From Candidatus Enterococcus huntleyi (GTDB lineage: Bacteria; Bacillota; Bacilli; Lactobacillales; Enterococcaceae), in NCBI RefSeq assembly GCF_009933175.1, contig NZ_MAEJ01000008.1:1-64000 (forward strand): 64,000 nucleotides of DNA. Direction: 5' to 3'. Below are positions 1 through 9,294 of this stretch, piece by piece (position 1 is the first letter of the stretch; each line of letters opens with the position of its first letter). The notes under the pieces are model-generated. The model ran no database searches. It was not told the DNA's origin and was given only the letters and a program-made list of their open reading frames with translations. The translations under genes were made by a program, and so were the position numbers.

Positions 1-71
1 AGATAGGGGTAGCATACCAAACTGTCGCAGGTTCTTTTTTAATTATTCTATTTTATAAGTCTTTTTCACAA

Positions 72-887
72 CTACTCAGCTTCACTCACTTGCACAGCTT
101 TAGCCCCTAGCAACAGGCCGTAGCACATATCTGCCCCTGACGTATGTCCGACTGCCAAAATTGCTTGGATTATCTCGTCAAGATTCAGCGAATTTGGATT
201 GATTAAATAGTCATTTAAATCTTTGAATACTGAGCTGACGTAGCCATCTGCGAGAGCTAAAAAATAGTTCTCACTGATGATTGTGGTTCTCTTGATTGAT
301 TGTTGGATTAGTTTTTGTAGCGTTGCAGCTTGTGATCTTTGATAGAGTTTGAGCATGTATAGATAGCCTAATAATAAGTCATCGCCACTGGGAGTTAAGC
401 CTTTGCCTCGACCTATAAAATAAGTAATCATCTCTGGCTCTATTTCGGCTTTCGCAAGCTGTCGCGCAAAACGTTTTTCTTTGTCTGCAAACTCTAGCCC
501 TAACTTCTTTTGTAATCCTAGGTCCGTTATTGAGTCAACCACTGTTTGAAGGTGTCCTTCGCTATAAGGTACCACCCCGATTGCTAAATCTTTTACTTTG
601 GTGGGTTTTAATGAAAGAATTTGAACTTTTTGGCGGCTATATATCACCAATTGACTCTCTGAAATTTTTACCAAGTCGCCTACCTTTGTATAAGAACGAA
701 TGGCTTGGAAGTCTGCCTCGGTGACACGCAAACCAAAACTTGAGAGAAAGGTGGGATAGCTCGTCAAATTAATCAAACGCTGCCCGACGATTATATTGAG
801 AGAATGCTCAAAAATACTATGAATCTTCCTCATCGAACCCCATCGTGTGAGTGGCATCAAATAGGAACTGATCGTTGTTTGAGTCAT
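72..887 (-). CDS. allH: AllH-like DUF2877 protein
   Basis: 271 residues from the chosen ATG at 887, which follows an AAAGGTGGG ribosome binding site; the longer reading frame back to 956 lacks one. The protein resembles the DUF2877 family, including E. coli YlbF, which is also about 271 residues. A 'GRGKGLTPSGDDLLLGYL' stretch in the middle is typical of the family. From recollection of the literature, E. coli FdrA, YlbE and YlbF (renamed AllF, AllG, AllH) together form oxamic transcarbamylase, which phosphorolyses oxalurate to oxamate and carbamoyl phosphate. Here the gene is the last of a leftward operon with the AllFG fusion and carbamate kinase, so a role as third subunit or partner is likely. 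The actual substrate in this organism is inferred, not shown. Confidence 0.8.
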   Translation of the reverse strand: MTQTTISSYLMPLTRWGSMRKIHSIFEHSLNIIVGQRLINLTSYPTFLSSFGLRVTEADFQAIRSYTKVGDLVKISESQLVIYSRQKVQILSLKPTKVKDLAIGVVPYSEGHLQTVVDSITDLGLQKKLGLEFADKEKRFARQLAKAEIEPEMITYFIGRGKGLTPSGDDLLLGYLYMLKLYQRSQAATLQKLIQQSIKRTTIISENYFLALADGYVSSVFKDLNDYLINPNSLNLDEIIQAILAVGHTSGADMCYGLLLGAKAVQVSEAE

Positions 888-987
888 GCTAATTCCCACC
901 TTTCTCCTCTTATGTACAGAGAGATAGAAGAGGATTGAGCTCTCTTCTATCTCCATTTTACTCTTTATTTGGACTAATTTGATTCAT

Positions 988-2211
988 TTATTTCATGATA
1001 GTAACTGTTTTTTCAACTTTTACGGTTACTCGACCGTTCTTAATCACATAGGCACGCTCTGGGAAATCAATCAAAGCTGTTGCTATTGATGTGGTGTCTA
1101 ACAAGACTAAATCGGCGTTTTTACCGACAGCTAAGCCGTAGTCTTTTAGGCCTAACGCCTTGGCTGGATTTTCCGTAATCATCGGTAGTACCGTTGGTAA
1201 ATCATCTGAGCCGCCTAAATGTCCGACTGGCACAGCGAGCATCGCAATCTGGATGAGGTCGCCATTACCATAAGGTGTGAAGGCATTACGAATATTATTG
1301 GTTGCGAGTGCTACGTTAACCCCAGCATCACGCAATTTGCGGATTGGTGTCACCGCTCGTCTCACGTTAAATGAATCATTTCGTGCGCCTAAATGTAAGT
1401 CGGTTGCTGGCAGTGGCATGACATTGATTTTGGCCTCTGCCATACTGGCAATGACTTTTTCTAAGCGTTCCGGTTCCATCGCATGAAGGGCTGTCAAATG
1501 TCCGACTGAAACGCGCCCTTGATAACCTTCTTTGATCGTTTTTTCGCATAGATATTCGATCGATGTGTTATCTGCTTCATCGGCAAAATCTTGGTGTAAA
1601 TCGATGTCTTTATCATATTTTTTAGCAATTTCAAAAATCAAATCAATGTGTTCGTTGGCTGGTGCATCGTTATACGGAATCCCACCGACCACATCTGCGC
1701 CCATTTCCATCGCTTCGTATATCATTTTTTCAGTGCCTGGCGCTTTGAAAATTCCTTCTTGTGGGAAGGCCACCACTTGCATATCGATAAACTCTTTGTA
1801 TTCTTCTTTTAAACGCATAATTGTGTTAAAGCCTGTGAAGCCTTGTGCTGGATCGAATTCAGCATGGGTCCGAACAGCTGTCGCGCCGTGGCTGATAATC
1901 ATTTCCAAGGCTTTTTTTGCACGCGTATAAATGTCTTCTTCAGTGAACGTTGGTTTCAACTTGGCTGTCACTTCGATGGCTTCTTTCAAGGTACCCGATT
2001 TATTAGGTTCGCGATCTGCAATCAAGGCTTTATCCAAATGAATATGACTTTCTACTAAACCTGGGATTAATACGCGGCCGTTTCCTTCGATGGTTTCCGT
2101 AGCTGTGCCTGCAATAGTCGGGGCAATTTCGGTGATTTTCCCGTCAGTAATTGCGACGTCTTGCAAAGGTTCACCATCGTTGATTCGTACTTGTTTGATT
2201 AATAAATCCAT
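988..2211 (-). CDS. Cytosine-deaminase-like amidohydrolase, divergent metal site
   Basis: 407 residues. The ATG at 2211 follows an AAGGAG site with 8-nt spacing; the upstream in-frame ATG at 2238 overlaps the permease stop and is less likely. The fold is the metal-dependent amidohydrolase TIM barrel of the cytosine deaminase / N-isopropylammelide hydrolase group: HIH near residues 56-58, His206 and Glu212 in a 'LHQDFADEAD' motif, His238 in 'VGHLTALHA', and a C-terminal beta-sandwich return around 'LGLKDYGLAVGKNADLVLLD'. The position where relatives carry the metal-binding Asp (S-D-N-I-R-D) reads T-N-N-I-R-N, so Asp appears to be Asn305. The enzyme sits between a permease and AllH, which suggests that it opens or deaminates a cyclic ureide or pyrimidine-type ring. 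The substrate cannot be named from sequence. Confidence 0.8.
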   Translation of the reverse strand: MDLLIKQVRINDGEPLQDVAITDGKITEIAPTIAGTATETIEGNGRVLIPGLVESHIHLDKALIADREPNKSGTLKEAIEVTAKLKPTFTEEDIYTRAKKALEMIISHGATAVRTHAEFDPAQGFTGFNTIMRLKEEYKEFIDMQVVAFPQEGIFKAPGTEKMIYEAMEMGADVVGGIPYNDAPANEHIDLIFEIAKKYDKDIDLHQDFADEADNTSIEYLCEKTIKEGYQGRVSVGHLTALHAMEPERLEKVIASMAEAKINVMPLPATDLHLGARNDSFNVRRAVTPIRKLRDAGVNVALATNNIRNAFTPYGNGDLIQIAMLAVPVGHLGGSDDLPTVLPMITENPAKALGLKDYGLAVGKNADLVLLDTTSIATALIDFPERAYVIKNGRVTVKVEKTVTIMK

Positions 2212-2230
2212 TTTCTTCCACTCCTTCGTT

Positions 2231-3589
2231 TTATCCAAAAATTAAACCAATTACTAACAAGATAACTGAAGCCATACTGAGCCATTTGACGTTCCCTTTG
2301 ACCACCTCTAAAATAGGAATCTGGAAACCTGAAGATAACGCTTGCATCGTAATGTTAACGAAGCTCATTTGACTACCTAAACCGACACCCATAGTTACAA
2401 AACCTAAGGCAATTGGTGGAAATCCTAATGACACGGCGACAGGCAGGACTAGCGTAAGCACTGAGCCAACGTAAGCACCGGCGGGCACTCCAATCAAAAC
2501 GCCGGTCAAAATAGCTACCGGAACCACGATAAACTCAGGTGCATTTTGGGCCACCCCAGCAATCACGGCAAAGGTTCCCGTTTGGGCAATCACATTGATA
2601 AAGGCTAAGAAAATCCCAACTTGGAACAGTCTCGTTAAGATATAAGTCGAGCCATCAACCATCGCTTCGACCGATTTATTCATCGAGAAGTCTGTACATA
2701 GGTAAATTAACGCTAAGGTTAGGACCATGTATACTAATGGCGTGAAGAAAGCAAAGTTAATTAAGTCATTTACGATAGGACCAAAGATTACCGCAAATAA
2801 TAAGAAGATGGCTGGTAAAGTGATTTTAAATAGCTCGCCATTACTTTTCTTTTCGAACTCATCATCTTCTGATTCTTTAAAGCCGATATTACGACGTTTT
2901 GTTCCCCAAAAGGCTAAAACAATTGCTAAAATAACAAATACTAACCAGAATGGACGCATTTCAGCCACATACGTTGAAACACTGACATCCCCTAATTTTG
3001 ATACAATGCTTGATTCTAAGGAAGCTGGTGAAGTGGTAAATGAGACTGCAGCAGCAAGAGACATCGCAGCAATTAATTCTGGTACCACGCCAACTGCGGC
3101 AAAAGCTAGCGGCGCGATAACCATGGCACTCCCGCCACCGATCCCTGACATGTAGGTTGCTGCAGCTAATAGAATAACAATAAATGCTGAGACATATTCA
3201 ACTTTCCCTTTGGTGCCACGTTTCGCTAACGTCAAAGCAGCAGAGTAACTCCCCACCTTAAAGACAGCCATCGCTATAGCAGAATTGATGATAGGTACAG
3301 TAATACTCAGCATCGACGGAATCGTTTCTAAGAGCTGTTTGTTGGCATCGGCTAAACTAATTCCACCAATAATCATGGCCAACACACCGGCGACCAACCC
3401 AGCAATAATCATATCTACTTTTCTAAATAATAAGACCAAAACTAAGATTAACGGCACTAAAACTAATAAAGCTTTCAGTCCTGTTGGTGCGACAATACTG
3501 TCAATCTCGGCGGCATAGGCGCTGACCCCTGATACCGCTCCAAAAAGTATCGATACTATCAGAAACATTATTTTCTTGCGTTTATTCAT
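2231..3589 (-). CDS. Multi-spanning permease of the ion-transporter type
   Basis: 452 residues starting at the ATG at 3589, which has an AAGGAG site ten bases upstream; the in-frame extension to 3622 overlaps the kinase gene. About eleven to twelve hydrophobic segments are visible. A glycine-rich 'SGIGGGSAMVIAPLAF' loop and a second 'GVGLGSQMSFVNI' re-entrant-like loop near the C-terminus recall the ion-transporter (GntP/DcuC/NhaC-like) superfamily. There is no ATPase or PTS partner, so ion-coupled import is likely. It lies between carbamate kinase and the amidohydrolase in the same operon and is the obvious importer of the pathway substrate. Family assignment is approximate and the substrate is unknown. 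Confidence 0.7.
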   Translation of the reverse strand: MNKRKKIMFLIVSILFGAVSGVSAYAAEIDSIVAPTGLKALLVLVPLILVLVLLFRKVDMIIAGLVAGVLAMIIGGISLADANKQLLETIPSMLSITVPIINSAIAMAVFKVGSYSAALTLAKRGTKGKVEYVSAFIVILLAAATYMSGIGGGSAMVIAPLAFAAVGVVPELIAAMSLAAAVSFTTSPASLESSIVSKLGDVSVSTYVAEMRPFWLVFVILAIVLAFWGTKRRNIGFKESEDDEFEKKSNGELFKITLPAIFLLFAVIFGPIVNDLINFAFFTPLVYMVLTLALIYLCTDFSMNKSVEAMVDGSTYILTRLFQVGIFLAFINVIAQTGTFAVIAGVAQNAPEFIVVPVAILTGVLIGVPAGAYVGSVLTLVLPVAVSLGFPPIALGFVTMGVGLGSQMSFVNITMQALSSGFQIPILEVVKGNVKWLSMASVILLVIGLIFG

Positions 3590-3615
3590 CTCGTTTTTCT
3601 CTCCTTTTTGTTGGA

Positions 3616-4548
3616 TTAACAAACAATGGTGGTACCGAATCCGTTAGGAATATTTCCTAAATTTTCGATTGAGGTGATAATCGCCTCTCTGTGAGGATGT
3701 GCTTTGACAAACGCCATCGCCGATTCAACTTTAGGTAGCATACTCCCTGGCGGAAATTGATTTTCAAGAATATACCCTTGGGCTTCTTCACAGGTCATCT
3801 TTTCAATCTTTTTCTGATTTGGCTGATTGTAATTGACATAAATATAATCAACTCCGGTTAGAACAATCAACCGATCTGCATTTATTTCTTCCGCCAGCTT
3901 CTGTGCAGAGAGATCTTTATCAATGACTGCTTCGACACCAGTCAGAGCGCCCTCTTCATTTCTAATCACAGGAATGCCCCCGCCACCTACGCAAATTGTG
4001 ATAATCCCAGCTTCGATTAATGACAAAATAGTCTCTTTTTCAATAATTTGAATAGGCTTTGGTGACGCGATGACCTTCCGATAACCGCGTCCTGAATCCT
4101 CTTGGTAAATGCCTTCTCCTTTCGCTTGTTTTTCTTGTGCTTCTTGTGCTGTATAAAAAGGACCAATTGGCTTCGTTGGCACTTCAAAAGAAGGATCATT
4201 TTCGGAAACTTCCATTTGAGTGACGATACTCACGACCTCTTTTTTAATTCCTAAGTCGGCAAGTTCGTTTTGAAGTGCTTGCTGAATCCAGTAACCGATG
4301 CTGCCTTCTGTCATTGCAACGTTTGTATCTAATTTCATCATCGGAGTTTTGTCGGACTCCCCGACTGTTTGTTGAACTAACAAGTTTCCGACTTGCGGAC
4401 CATTGCCGTGGCACAAGACCACCTCTTCTCCTTGTTGGATAAACTTGGCCAATTCTCGCGCCACATTGCGTACAACCTCACGTTGTCCTTCATCGGTTGG
4501 TATTTTATCGAGGATCGCATTTCCCCCTAGTGCAATTACATTTAACAA
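3616..4548 (-). CDS. arcC: Carbamate kinase
   Basis: 310 residues, full length for the family. Translation starts at a TTG (4548) preceded by AAGGGGG; no ATG fits. Family motifs are clear: 'ALGGNAIL' at the N-terminus, 'CHGNGPQVGNLL' for substrate binding near residue 50, 'VIASPKP' and 'ICVGGGGIPV' in the nucleotide-binding half, and 'AVIDKDLSA'. The enzyme converts carbamoyl phosphate plus ADP to ATP, ammonia and CO2. No arginine deiminase genes are nearby. Its partner here is the AllFG fusion immediately upstream, 23 bp away, which would supply carbamoyl phosphate. That matches the role of the dedicated carbamate kinase of the E. coli allantoin cluster rather than the arginine pathway. Confidence 0.93.
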   Translation of the reverse strand: MLNVIALGGNAILDKIPTDEGQREVVRNVARELAKFIQQGEEVVLCHGNGPQVGNLLVQQTVGESDKTPMMKLDTNVAMTEGSIGYWIQQALQNELADLGIKKEVVSIVTQMEVSENDPSFEVPTKPIGPFYTAQEAQEKQAKGEGIYQEDSGRGYRKVIASPKPIQIIEKETILSLIEAGIITICVGGGGIPVIRNEEGALTGVEAVIDKDLSAQKLAEEINADRLIVLTGVDYIYVNYNQPNQKKIEKMTCEEAQGYILENQFPPGSMLPKVESAMAFVKAHPHREAIITSIENLGNIPNGFGTTIVC

Positions 4549-4571
4549 ATTGGCTTTCCCCCTTTTAGTCG

Positions 4572-7500
4572 TTAGTCGACCTCAATTCCTAAATCTCGTG
4601 CGTAAGCTTCCAAGGCTTTTTCAAAACACGCAAGCGGTGCTCTAACAGTTCCAGCACCAATTTGACCAACGCCAGCATTTTTATGAGCAATGCCTGTATT
4701 AATGACTGGTGTGATGCCAGTTTCAACGACTTTGCGGATATCAATCCCTAGACAAGTCCCTTGGAAATCCCACGTCGGAATCGTCCAAGTTGGATTATGA
4801 CCCTCACTAATCTTAGCCATTTCGTTGGAGGTATCTAGTGCATCCTGGAAACCACCAGCGCCGACAAAGCGCGTCACGCCAGGTGCTGCCACCATCGCCA
4901 TACCACCAACACCGACCGTTTCAGTAATTGAACTATCCCCCATATCAGGATTGCCATCGTCTTCAGTGAAGCCAGTAAAATAGAGGCCTTTTGGCGTATT
5001 AACTGGTGCCGTGAACCATTCATCGTTGGTTTGAGCAATCCGAACCCCAAACTCGACACCATTTCTAGCAAGTGTTGTAACAATCGTGCCCTTCGCACCT
5101 TTTCTTGCTGTATCAGCCATCGTTTTAGCAGCGGCCATCATAATATTTAAGAAAAATTGATCGGTATCAGCTAAGAATTTCATCACATCGAAACGGGCTT
5201 GTGTATCCATGTCCACTAAGATAATATATGGGGCAACTTCCCGTAAAAAGTTTAGTGAAGCGGCAAAATTCCGTTGATGGAATTCATCCCCCATCGTTAT
5301 AGAACGTGCGATAAGAACACTGAGATTAATACCATCCTCTGTTTTCTTTAAGGCACTAGAAAGTGTTGGTCCTAAGACATCACGTAGCCAATTTAGACGC
5401 GTAATAACCTCTTCAGAAAAGGCGCCAAAGCGTAAGACTTTCCCAATTCCTTCATTCATTGTGCAGTAACCTCTGGTGCCATCTAAGCGATTTTCAACAA
5501 CTAGCACGGGCATATTTGCGGAGGTAATTCCACCCATTGGACCGACTGCATTGACATGGTGACAAGGAATAAAGCGGATTTCATCTTGCTTAATTAACTC
5601 GGTCACGTCATCTTCATTTTTCGCCCAGCCTTCAAAAATAGCGGCGCCGACGACAGCTCCCTTCATAGGTCCCGTCATTTCTTGCCAAGTGATTGGCGGT
5701 CCGGCATGAAGAATTGTTTTCTTCTCTTCATTCAACTCAGGAATCGCGTCTTTGGCAGGTACAACATCGATTAGGAACGGCTGCGCATTTTTAATCTTGT
5801 CTGTCACTTTTTGGTTTTCTACTTCAATTTGTTCGTCGTATTCCTCTAAAGCATTTAAAATTTTAATCATTTTTTTATTGCCATTGGCCCGTGGCTTCCA
5901 ACTAAATTGTTCGGACTGCCCATCAAATTTATGGATTGATTCATTGAAGCTAGCTAACCCGATATTGATAATCCGTGGTTTCGTAGTCAATAATTCCATT
6001 ATTTTAGGACTGATTTCTGGAATACTTACTTTTTCGCCGGTATATTCGCGCACGTCTTTATCCGCTTCCGTCACCTTCAAGCCTTTTAAGCCCAAAGCCA
6101 GAGCGACAGCTTTGGCATTGCTTTCTGCTACAAAAACACCATTTTCCTTCAACGTTTGAACCGCTTGGGCATAATTTTGCGGATCATTGTTTGTACCTAC
6201 AACTGTTGCTACAAAATAAAGCGGCCGATTATTTTCCGCTGCAGTTTGCTGCGCTTCCTTAATAGTTGGTAATAGAGCATTGACCATATCTTCATGCGCG
6301 CCGTAGCCTAACACGAAGTCTAATAATATAACGCCGGTCTTCTCGTCAGCTGCATACTCTTTAATTTTCTTTATACGTACCTCTGGATCAATCATTGGGT
6401 GCGGTTTTCCTTGAGTATAGACATCATCGCCGAGGTCAATCACATCATAGCCATGCGATTGCAAGACGAATCCAGATTTCTTAACTAAGCCTTCGAGACC
6501 GACCGCTTCAGATATCAGCATGCCTGCTTCTGCCGCCAACGTGCCGCCTGAATATAAACCGGTAATGACTTTGTCTTCATCAAGTTGTGGTACATCTGGC
6601 AGTGAAACTTCTTCAAAATAATTCTTTTTAATCGCCACTTCATTCGCTAAATCCACTGCAATCTTCGCCGTTTCTTCTAACGTATGGGCTAAATACACTT
6701 TACCTTCATGAGATGCCGGTTTTTCACCTAAAAAGATTGCTACGACTGGTTTCGAGATACTTTGTAACAATTGAACCACTTCATCACGCACTTCTTTTGC
6801 AGGTGGCTTCGAGATAACACACACGACATCTGTTGGCTCATGATTTTCAAGCGCAACAATGGCATCCTTCATAGTAATGGCACCGACTGCATCACTTAAA
6901 TCACGACCGCCTGTTCCAATTGCATGAACGACTCCACCACCTAAGCGATCAATAATCGTCGTTACTTCTTGAATCCCAGTTCCCGATGCGCCCACGACGC
7001 CAATATTGCCAGGCGCGATAACGTTGGTAAAAGCAATCGGGATACTAGAAATAATTCCGGTTCCGCAATCAGGTCCCATCATCAAGAGACCTTTTTCATG
7101 AGCCAATTTCTTCAAACGGACCTCATCCTCAATCGGAATATTGTCTGTAAATGAAAATACATGTAAGTCATTTTTTAACGCAACTTCCATTTCAGCAGCC
7201 CCGTATTCACCTGGAATACTGAATAGCGCCATATTAGCGTCTGGTAAATTAGTTAAAGCTTCCTTCCACGACGTCGAAACACGTTCAGTAGTCTCTTGGC
7301 TCTTCGAAGATAAATCGCCTAAGAAACGATCCACCTCAGGTAACACTAAATCCATTACTGAGTCGGACTGACTATCCACAACAATCATCAGATCATTAGG
7401 TGAAGCTGCTTTTGCTTCTTGCGTCAACAGCCCTGTGTTTTGTAAAATATCTTTATTTGCATCCGTTCCCATCATCAATTGACTCATCTCAACTTCTGCG

Positions 7501-7580
7501 AGATCATTGATTCGATTGGTCAGTAGCATCAGATTTATAGAGTCTTGATAATTATTTTTTAAAATAACAGTATTTAACAT
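4572..7580 (-). CDS. allFG: Fused AllF-AllG (FdrA + YlbE/DUF1116) carbamoyltransferase protein
   Basis: 1002 residues from the ATG at 7580, which has an AGGGGGA ribosome binding site; the 36-residue extension upstream runs through the divergent promoter region. The N-terminal half is FdrA, an acyl-CoA-synthetase-like protein, with a CoA/nucleotide-binding 'GVVGASGTGIQEV' near residue 195 and 'GTGGRDLSDAVG' shortly after. From about residue 580 onward the protein matches YlbE (DUF1116), with 'HAGPPITWQEMTGPMKGAV' and a metal-like 'CHHVNAVGPMGG' loop. In E. coli these are two separate proteins of about 555 and 419 residues, whose sum is close to this length. The E. coli pair, with YlbF, has been assigned oxamic transcarbamylase activity. 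Here one chain carries both parts and carbamate kinase follows directly. Confidence 0.88.
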   Translation of the reverse strand: MLNTVILKNNYQDSINLMLLTNRINDLAEVEMSQLMMGTDANKDILQNTGLLTQEAKAASPNDLMIVVDSQSDSVMDLVLPEVDRFLGDLSSKSQETTERVSTSWKEALTNLPDANMALFSIPGEYGAAEMEVALKNDLHVFSFTDNIPIEDEVRLKKLAHEKGLLMMGPDCGTGIISSIPIAFTNVIAPGNIGVVGASGTGIQEVTTIIDRLGGGVVHAIGTGGRDLSDAVGAITMKDAIVALENHEPTDVVCVISKPPAKEVRDEVVQLLQSISKPVVAIFLGEKPASHEGKVYLAHTLEETAKIAVDLANEVAIKKNYFEEVSLPDVPQLDEDKVITGLYSGGTLAAEAGMLISEAVGLEGLVKKSGFVLQSHGYDVIDLGDDVYTQGKPHPMIDPEVRIKKIKEYAADEKTGVILLDFVLGYGAHEDMVNALLPTIKEAQQTAAENNRPLYFVATVVGTNNDPQNYAQAVQTLKENGVFVAESNAKAVALALGLKGLKVTEADKDVREYTGEKVSIPEISPKIMELLTTKPRIINIGLASFNESIHKFDGQSEQFSWKPRANGNKKMIKILNALEEYDEQIEVENQKVTDKIKNAQPFLIDVVPAKDAIPELNEEKKTILHAGPPITWQEMTGPMKGAVVGAAIFEGWAKNEDDVTELIKQDEIRFIPCHHVNAVGPMGGITSANMPVLVVENRLDGTRGYCTMNEGIGKVLRFGAFSEEVITRLNWLRDVLGPTLSSALKKTEDGINLSVLIARSITMGDEFHQRNFAASLNFLREVAPYIILVDMDTQARFDVMKFLADTDQFFLNIMMAAAKTMADTARKGAKGTIVTTLARNGVEFGVRIAQTNDEWFTAPVNTPKGLYFTGFTEDDGNPDMGDSSITETVGVGGMAMVAAPGVTRFVGAGGFQDALDTSNEMAKISEGHNPTWTIPTWDFQGTCLGIDIRKVVETGITPVINTGIAHKNAGVGQIGAGTVRAPLACFEKALEAYARDLGIEVD

Positions 7581-7601
7581 ATTTATCCCCCTATCATTGA
7601 A

Positions 7602-7617
7602 TACAATACCTATTGTA
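7602..7617. promoter_or_regulatory. Perfect inverted repeat TACAATA-CC-TATTGTA, candidate operator
   Basis: A perfect 7-bp dyad with a CC spacer lies in the 121-bp divergent region between allFG and pucR, 22 bp upstream of the allFG start. Its position fits an operator for the adjacent PucR-type regulator controlling the leftward operon. No experimental support is available. Confidence 0.45.
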
Positions 7618-7640
7618 AATTTAATTGTATGGGTTTTCAT

Positions 7641-7669
7641 CGGACAATATTCTAAATAAGTGTTATAAT
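7641..7669 (+). promoter_or_regulatory. Candidate pucR promoter
   Basis: A consensus -10 TATAAT (7664-7669) follows, after 17 bp, a weak -35 CGGACA (7641-7646). The predicted transcript starts about 25 bp ahead of the pucR ATG. The poor -35 box would suit an activated or autoregulated gene. Confidence 0.5.
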
Positions 7670-7701
7670 TTTTATCCATAAGGGACAAAAAGGAGAATTC
7701 T

Positions 7702-9294
7702 ATGAAATTAAGAGAGCTTTTATCGATTGGTGAATTAAAAACGAGTAAACTCTTAACAAAAGAGATTGGTTTGGAGAATGAAGTTGATTCAGCGATGGTC
7801 TTAGAGGCGATTGATATTGAGGTTTGGAGTAAGAATAATCAATTAATCTTGACCTCCTTCTACGCTTTCAGCGGATTGGAGATGCCAGCACTCGAGGAAT
7901 TCTTTTCAAAAATGAAACAGATTGGTGTAAGCGGACTAGTCGTCAAAATGGATCGTTTCATTACGATGATTCCTGTCTGGTTCATCGATTTATGTTTCAA
8001 GTATGAAATTCCACTAATTAAGATTGCCCAAGAAATTAGCTATGAAAAAATTCTTTTAACGATTTATGAACCCTTACTCAATCATCAAACGCACATCTTG
8101 CGGACCTATTATGAGGTGAGACAACGGTTCACCCAGTTGGAAAAAAATAACTCTTCTATAGAAGCAATTATGGAAGAATTTTATCAAATGATTGGTCATC
8201 CTTGCTCTTTAAAGCTTGTCGATAAGCAAGTCGAGGTTAGTTTTGGCGAGCAACTAAGTAACTGTATTGTGCTATCGAGAGAGCCCATCGCGAATGGTGA
8301 ATTCACTAAAAATGACTATTCTCTTCTCACACTCTATTCACAATCTACAGCACAGGAACAAAAAGCAATCGAGGTCAGCATCTTCAATAGTTACTCCAGC
8401 AACTGTCTATTACTCGTTTATTTGGATAGCCCAGAGATTAAAGAAACCAATCTAGTAATCATTGAAAATACCATTGACGTGCTTCAGGAAAAATTCAATA
8501 CCGAACGTTTATTAAATAAAGAACGCTACACTCGCCTAAACAATTTAGCCGATGCGATTTTACAAAACACGCCGGCGAACCCGCTTGAGCTAGACAGTCT
8601 TCTATCGGAAGCCAACATGCGGGATTATCCTGATTATCAGGCGATTGCTTTTTCAACACGTTCGACGACTATCCAATTGGTTAAGGAACGCATCTTAATC
8701 CAGCTAAAATCACTAAAAAGTCACTCCATCTTCTTTGATCAACACAGCTATTCAATCGTCTTATTTAATTTTGACGAGGCGAATGGCTCTATCACTAAAC
8801 AACGAATTCAAAAGCTCTTGGGTCAAACAATCGAAAAATATCCTGAATTGGCTTTTTCTATTAGTAACGTCAAACCTAAGTCGGCAATCAAAGAAATCCT
8901 TGTTGAGTGCTTGGATATTTTGCGTTTCAACGAAACCTTTTATAGTGATGCGATTGTCAGTCTAGCAGATATCGGGATTTTCCGTTATTTCATTCAAAAT
9001 GAACAATTAGAAGAAATGGATAGCTTTATTCCTGAAAATTTAGCTGCTTTAGCAAATAATAATTACGATCTTTTTGAAACCTTTTATCAGTTTTTACGCA
9101 ATAATCGTAACTTCAATAAAACAGCGGACGAGATGTTTTTGCATTCAAAAACGATTCGCTATCGCTTAAATAAAATCGAACGTCTATTGGCGATTGACTT
9201 CAGCAATCCTTTGCAATTACTGAATCATGAAATTGGTGCCTACATTATAAAAATGAGGAGAAATGCTCGTGAAAAAGACCCTAAAATTACCTAA
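7702..9294 (+). CDS. pucR: PucR-family transcriptional regulator
   Basis: 530 residues, starting at the ATG at 7702 behind AAAAGGAG. The N-terminal 120 residues fit the PucR sensor domain ('VWSKNNQLILTSFYAF', 'GVSGLVVKMDRFI'). The C-terminal 60 residues carry the PucR-type helix-turn-helix ('NFNKTADEMFLHSKTIRYRLNKIERLL'). The family controls purine and ureide catabolism in Bacillus and relatives. The gene is divergent from the allFG operon and is the probable regulator of that operon. The effector is likely the pathway substrate or an intermediate; this is inference. Confidence 0.88.
   Translation: MKLRELLSIGELKTSKLLTKEIGLENEVDSAMVLEAIDIEVWSKNNQLILTSFYAFSGLEMPALEEFFSKMKQIGVSGLVVKMDRFITMIPVWFIDLCFKYEIPLIKIAQEISYEKILLTIYEPLLNHQTHILRTYYEVRQRFTQLEKNNSSIEAIMEEFYQMIGHPCSLKLVDKQVEVSFGEQLSNCIVLSREPIANGEFTKNDYSLLTLYSQSTAQEQKAIEVSIFNSYSSNCLLLVYLDSPEIKETNLVIIENTIDVLQEKFNTERLLNKERYTRLNNLADAILQNTPANPLELDSLLSEANMRDYPDYQAIAFSTRSTTIQLVKERILIQLKSLKSHSIFFDQHSYSIVLFNFDEANGSITKQRIQKLLGQTIEKYPELAFSISNVKPKSAIKEILVECLDILRFNETFYSDAIVSLADIGIFRYFIQNEQLEEMDSFIPENLAALANNNYDLFETFYQFLRNNRNFNKTADEMFLHSKTIRYRLNKIERLLAIDFSNPLQLLNHEIGAYIIKMRRNAREKDPKIT

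Noticed and set aside
2727-3155. 142-codon plus-strand reading frame opposite the permease
   Set aside because: It lies wholly within a well-supported membrane protein gene and has no start signal.
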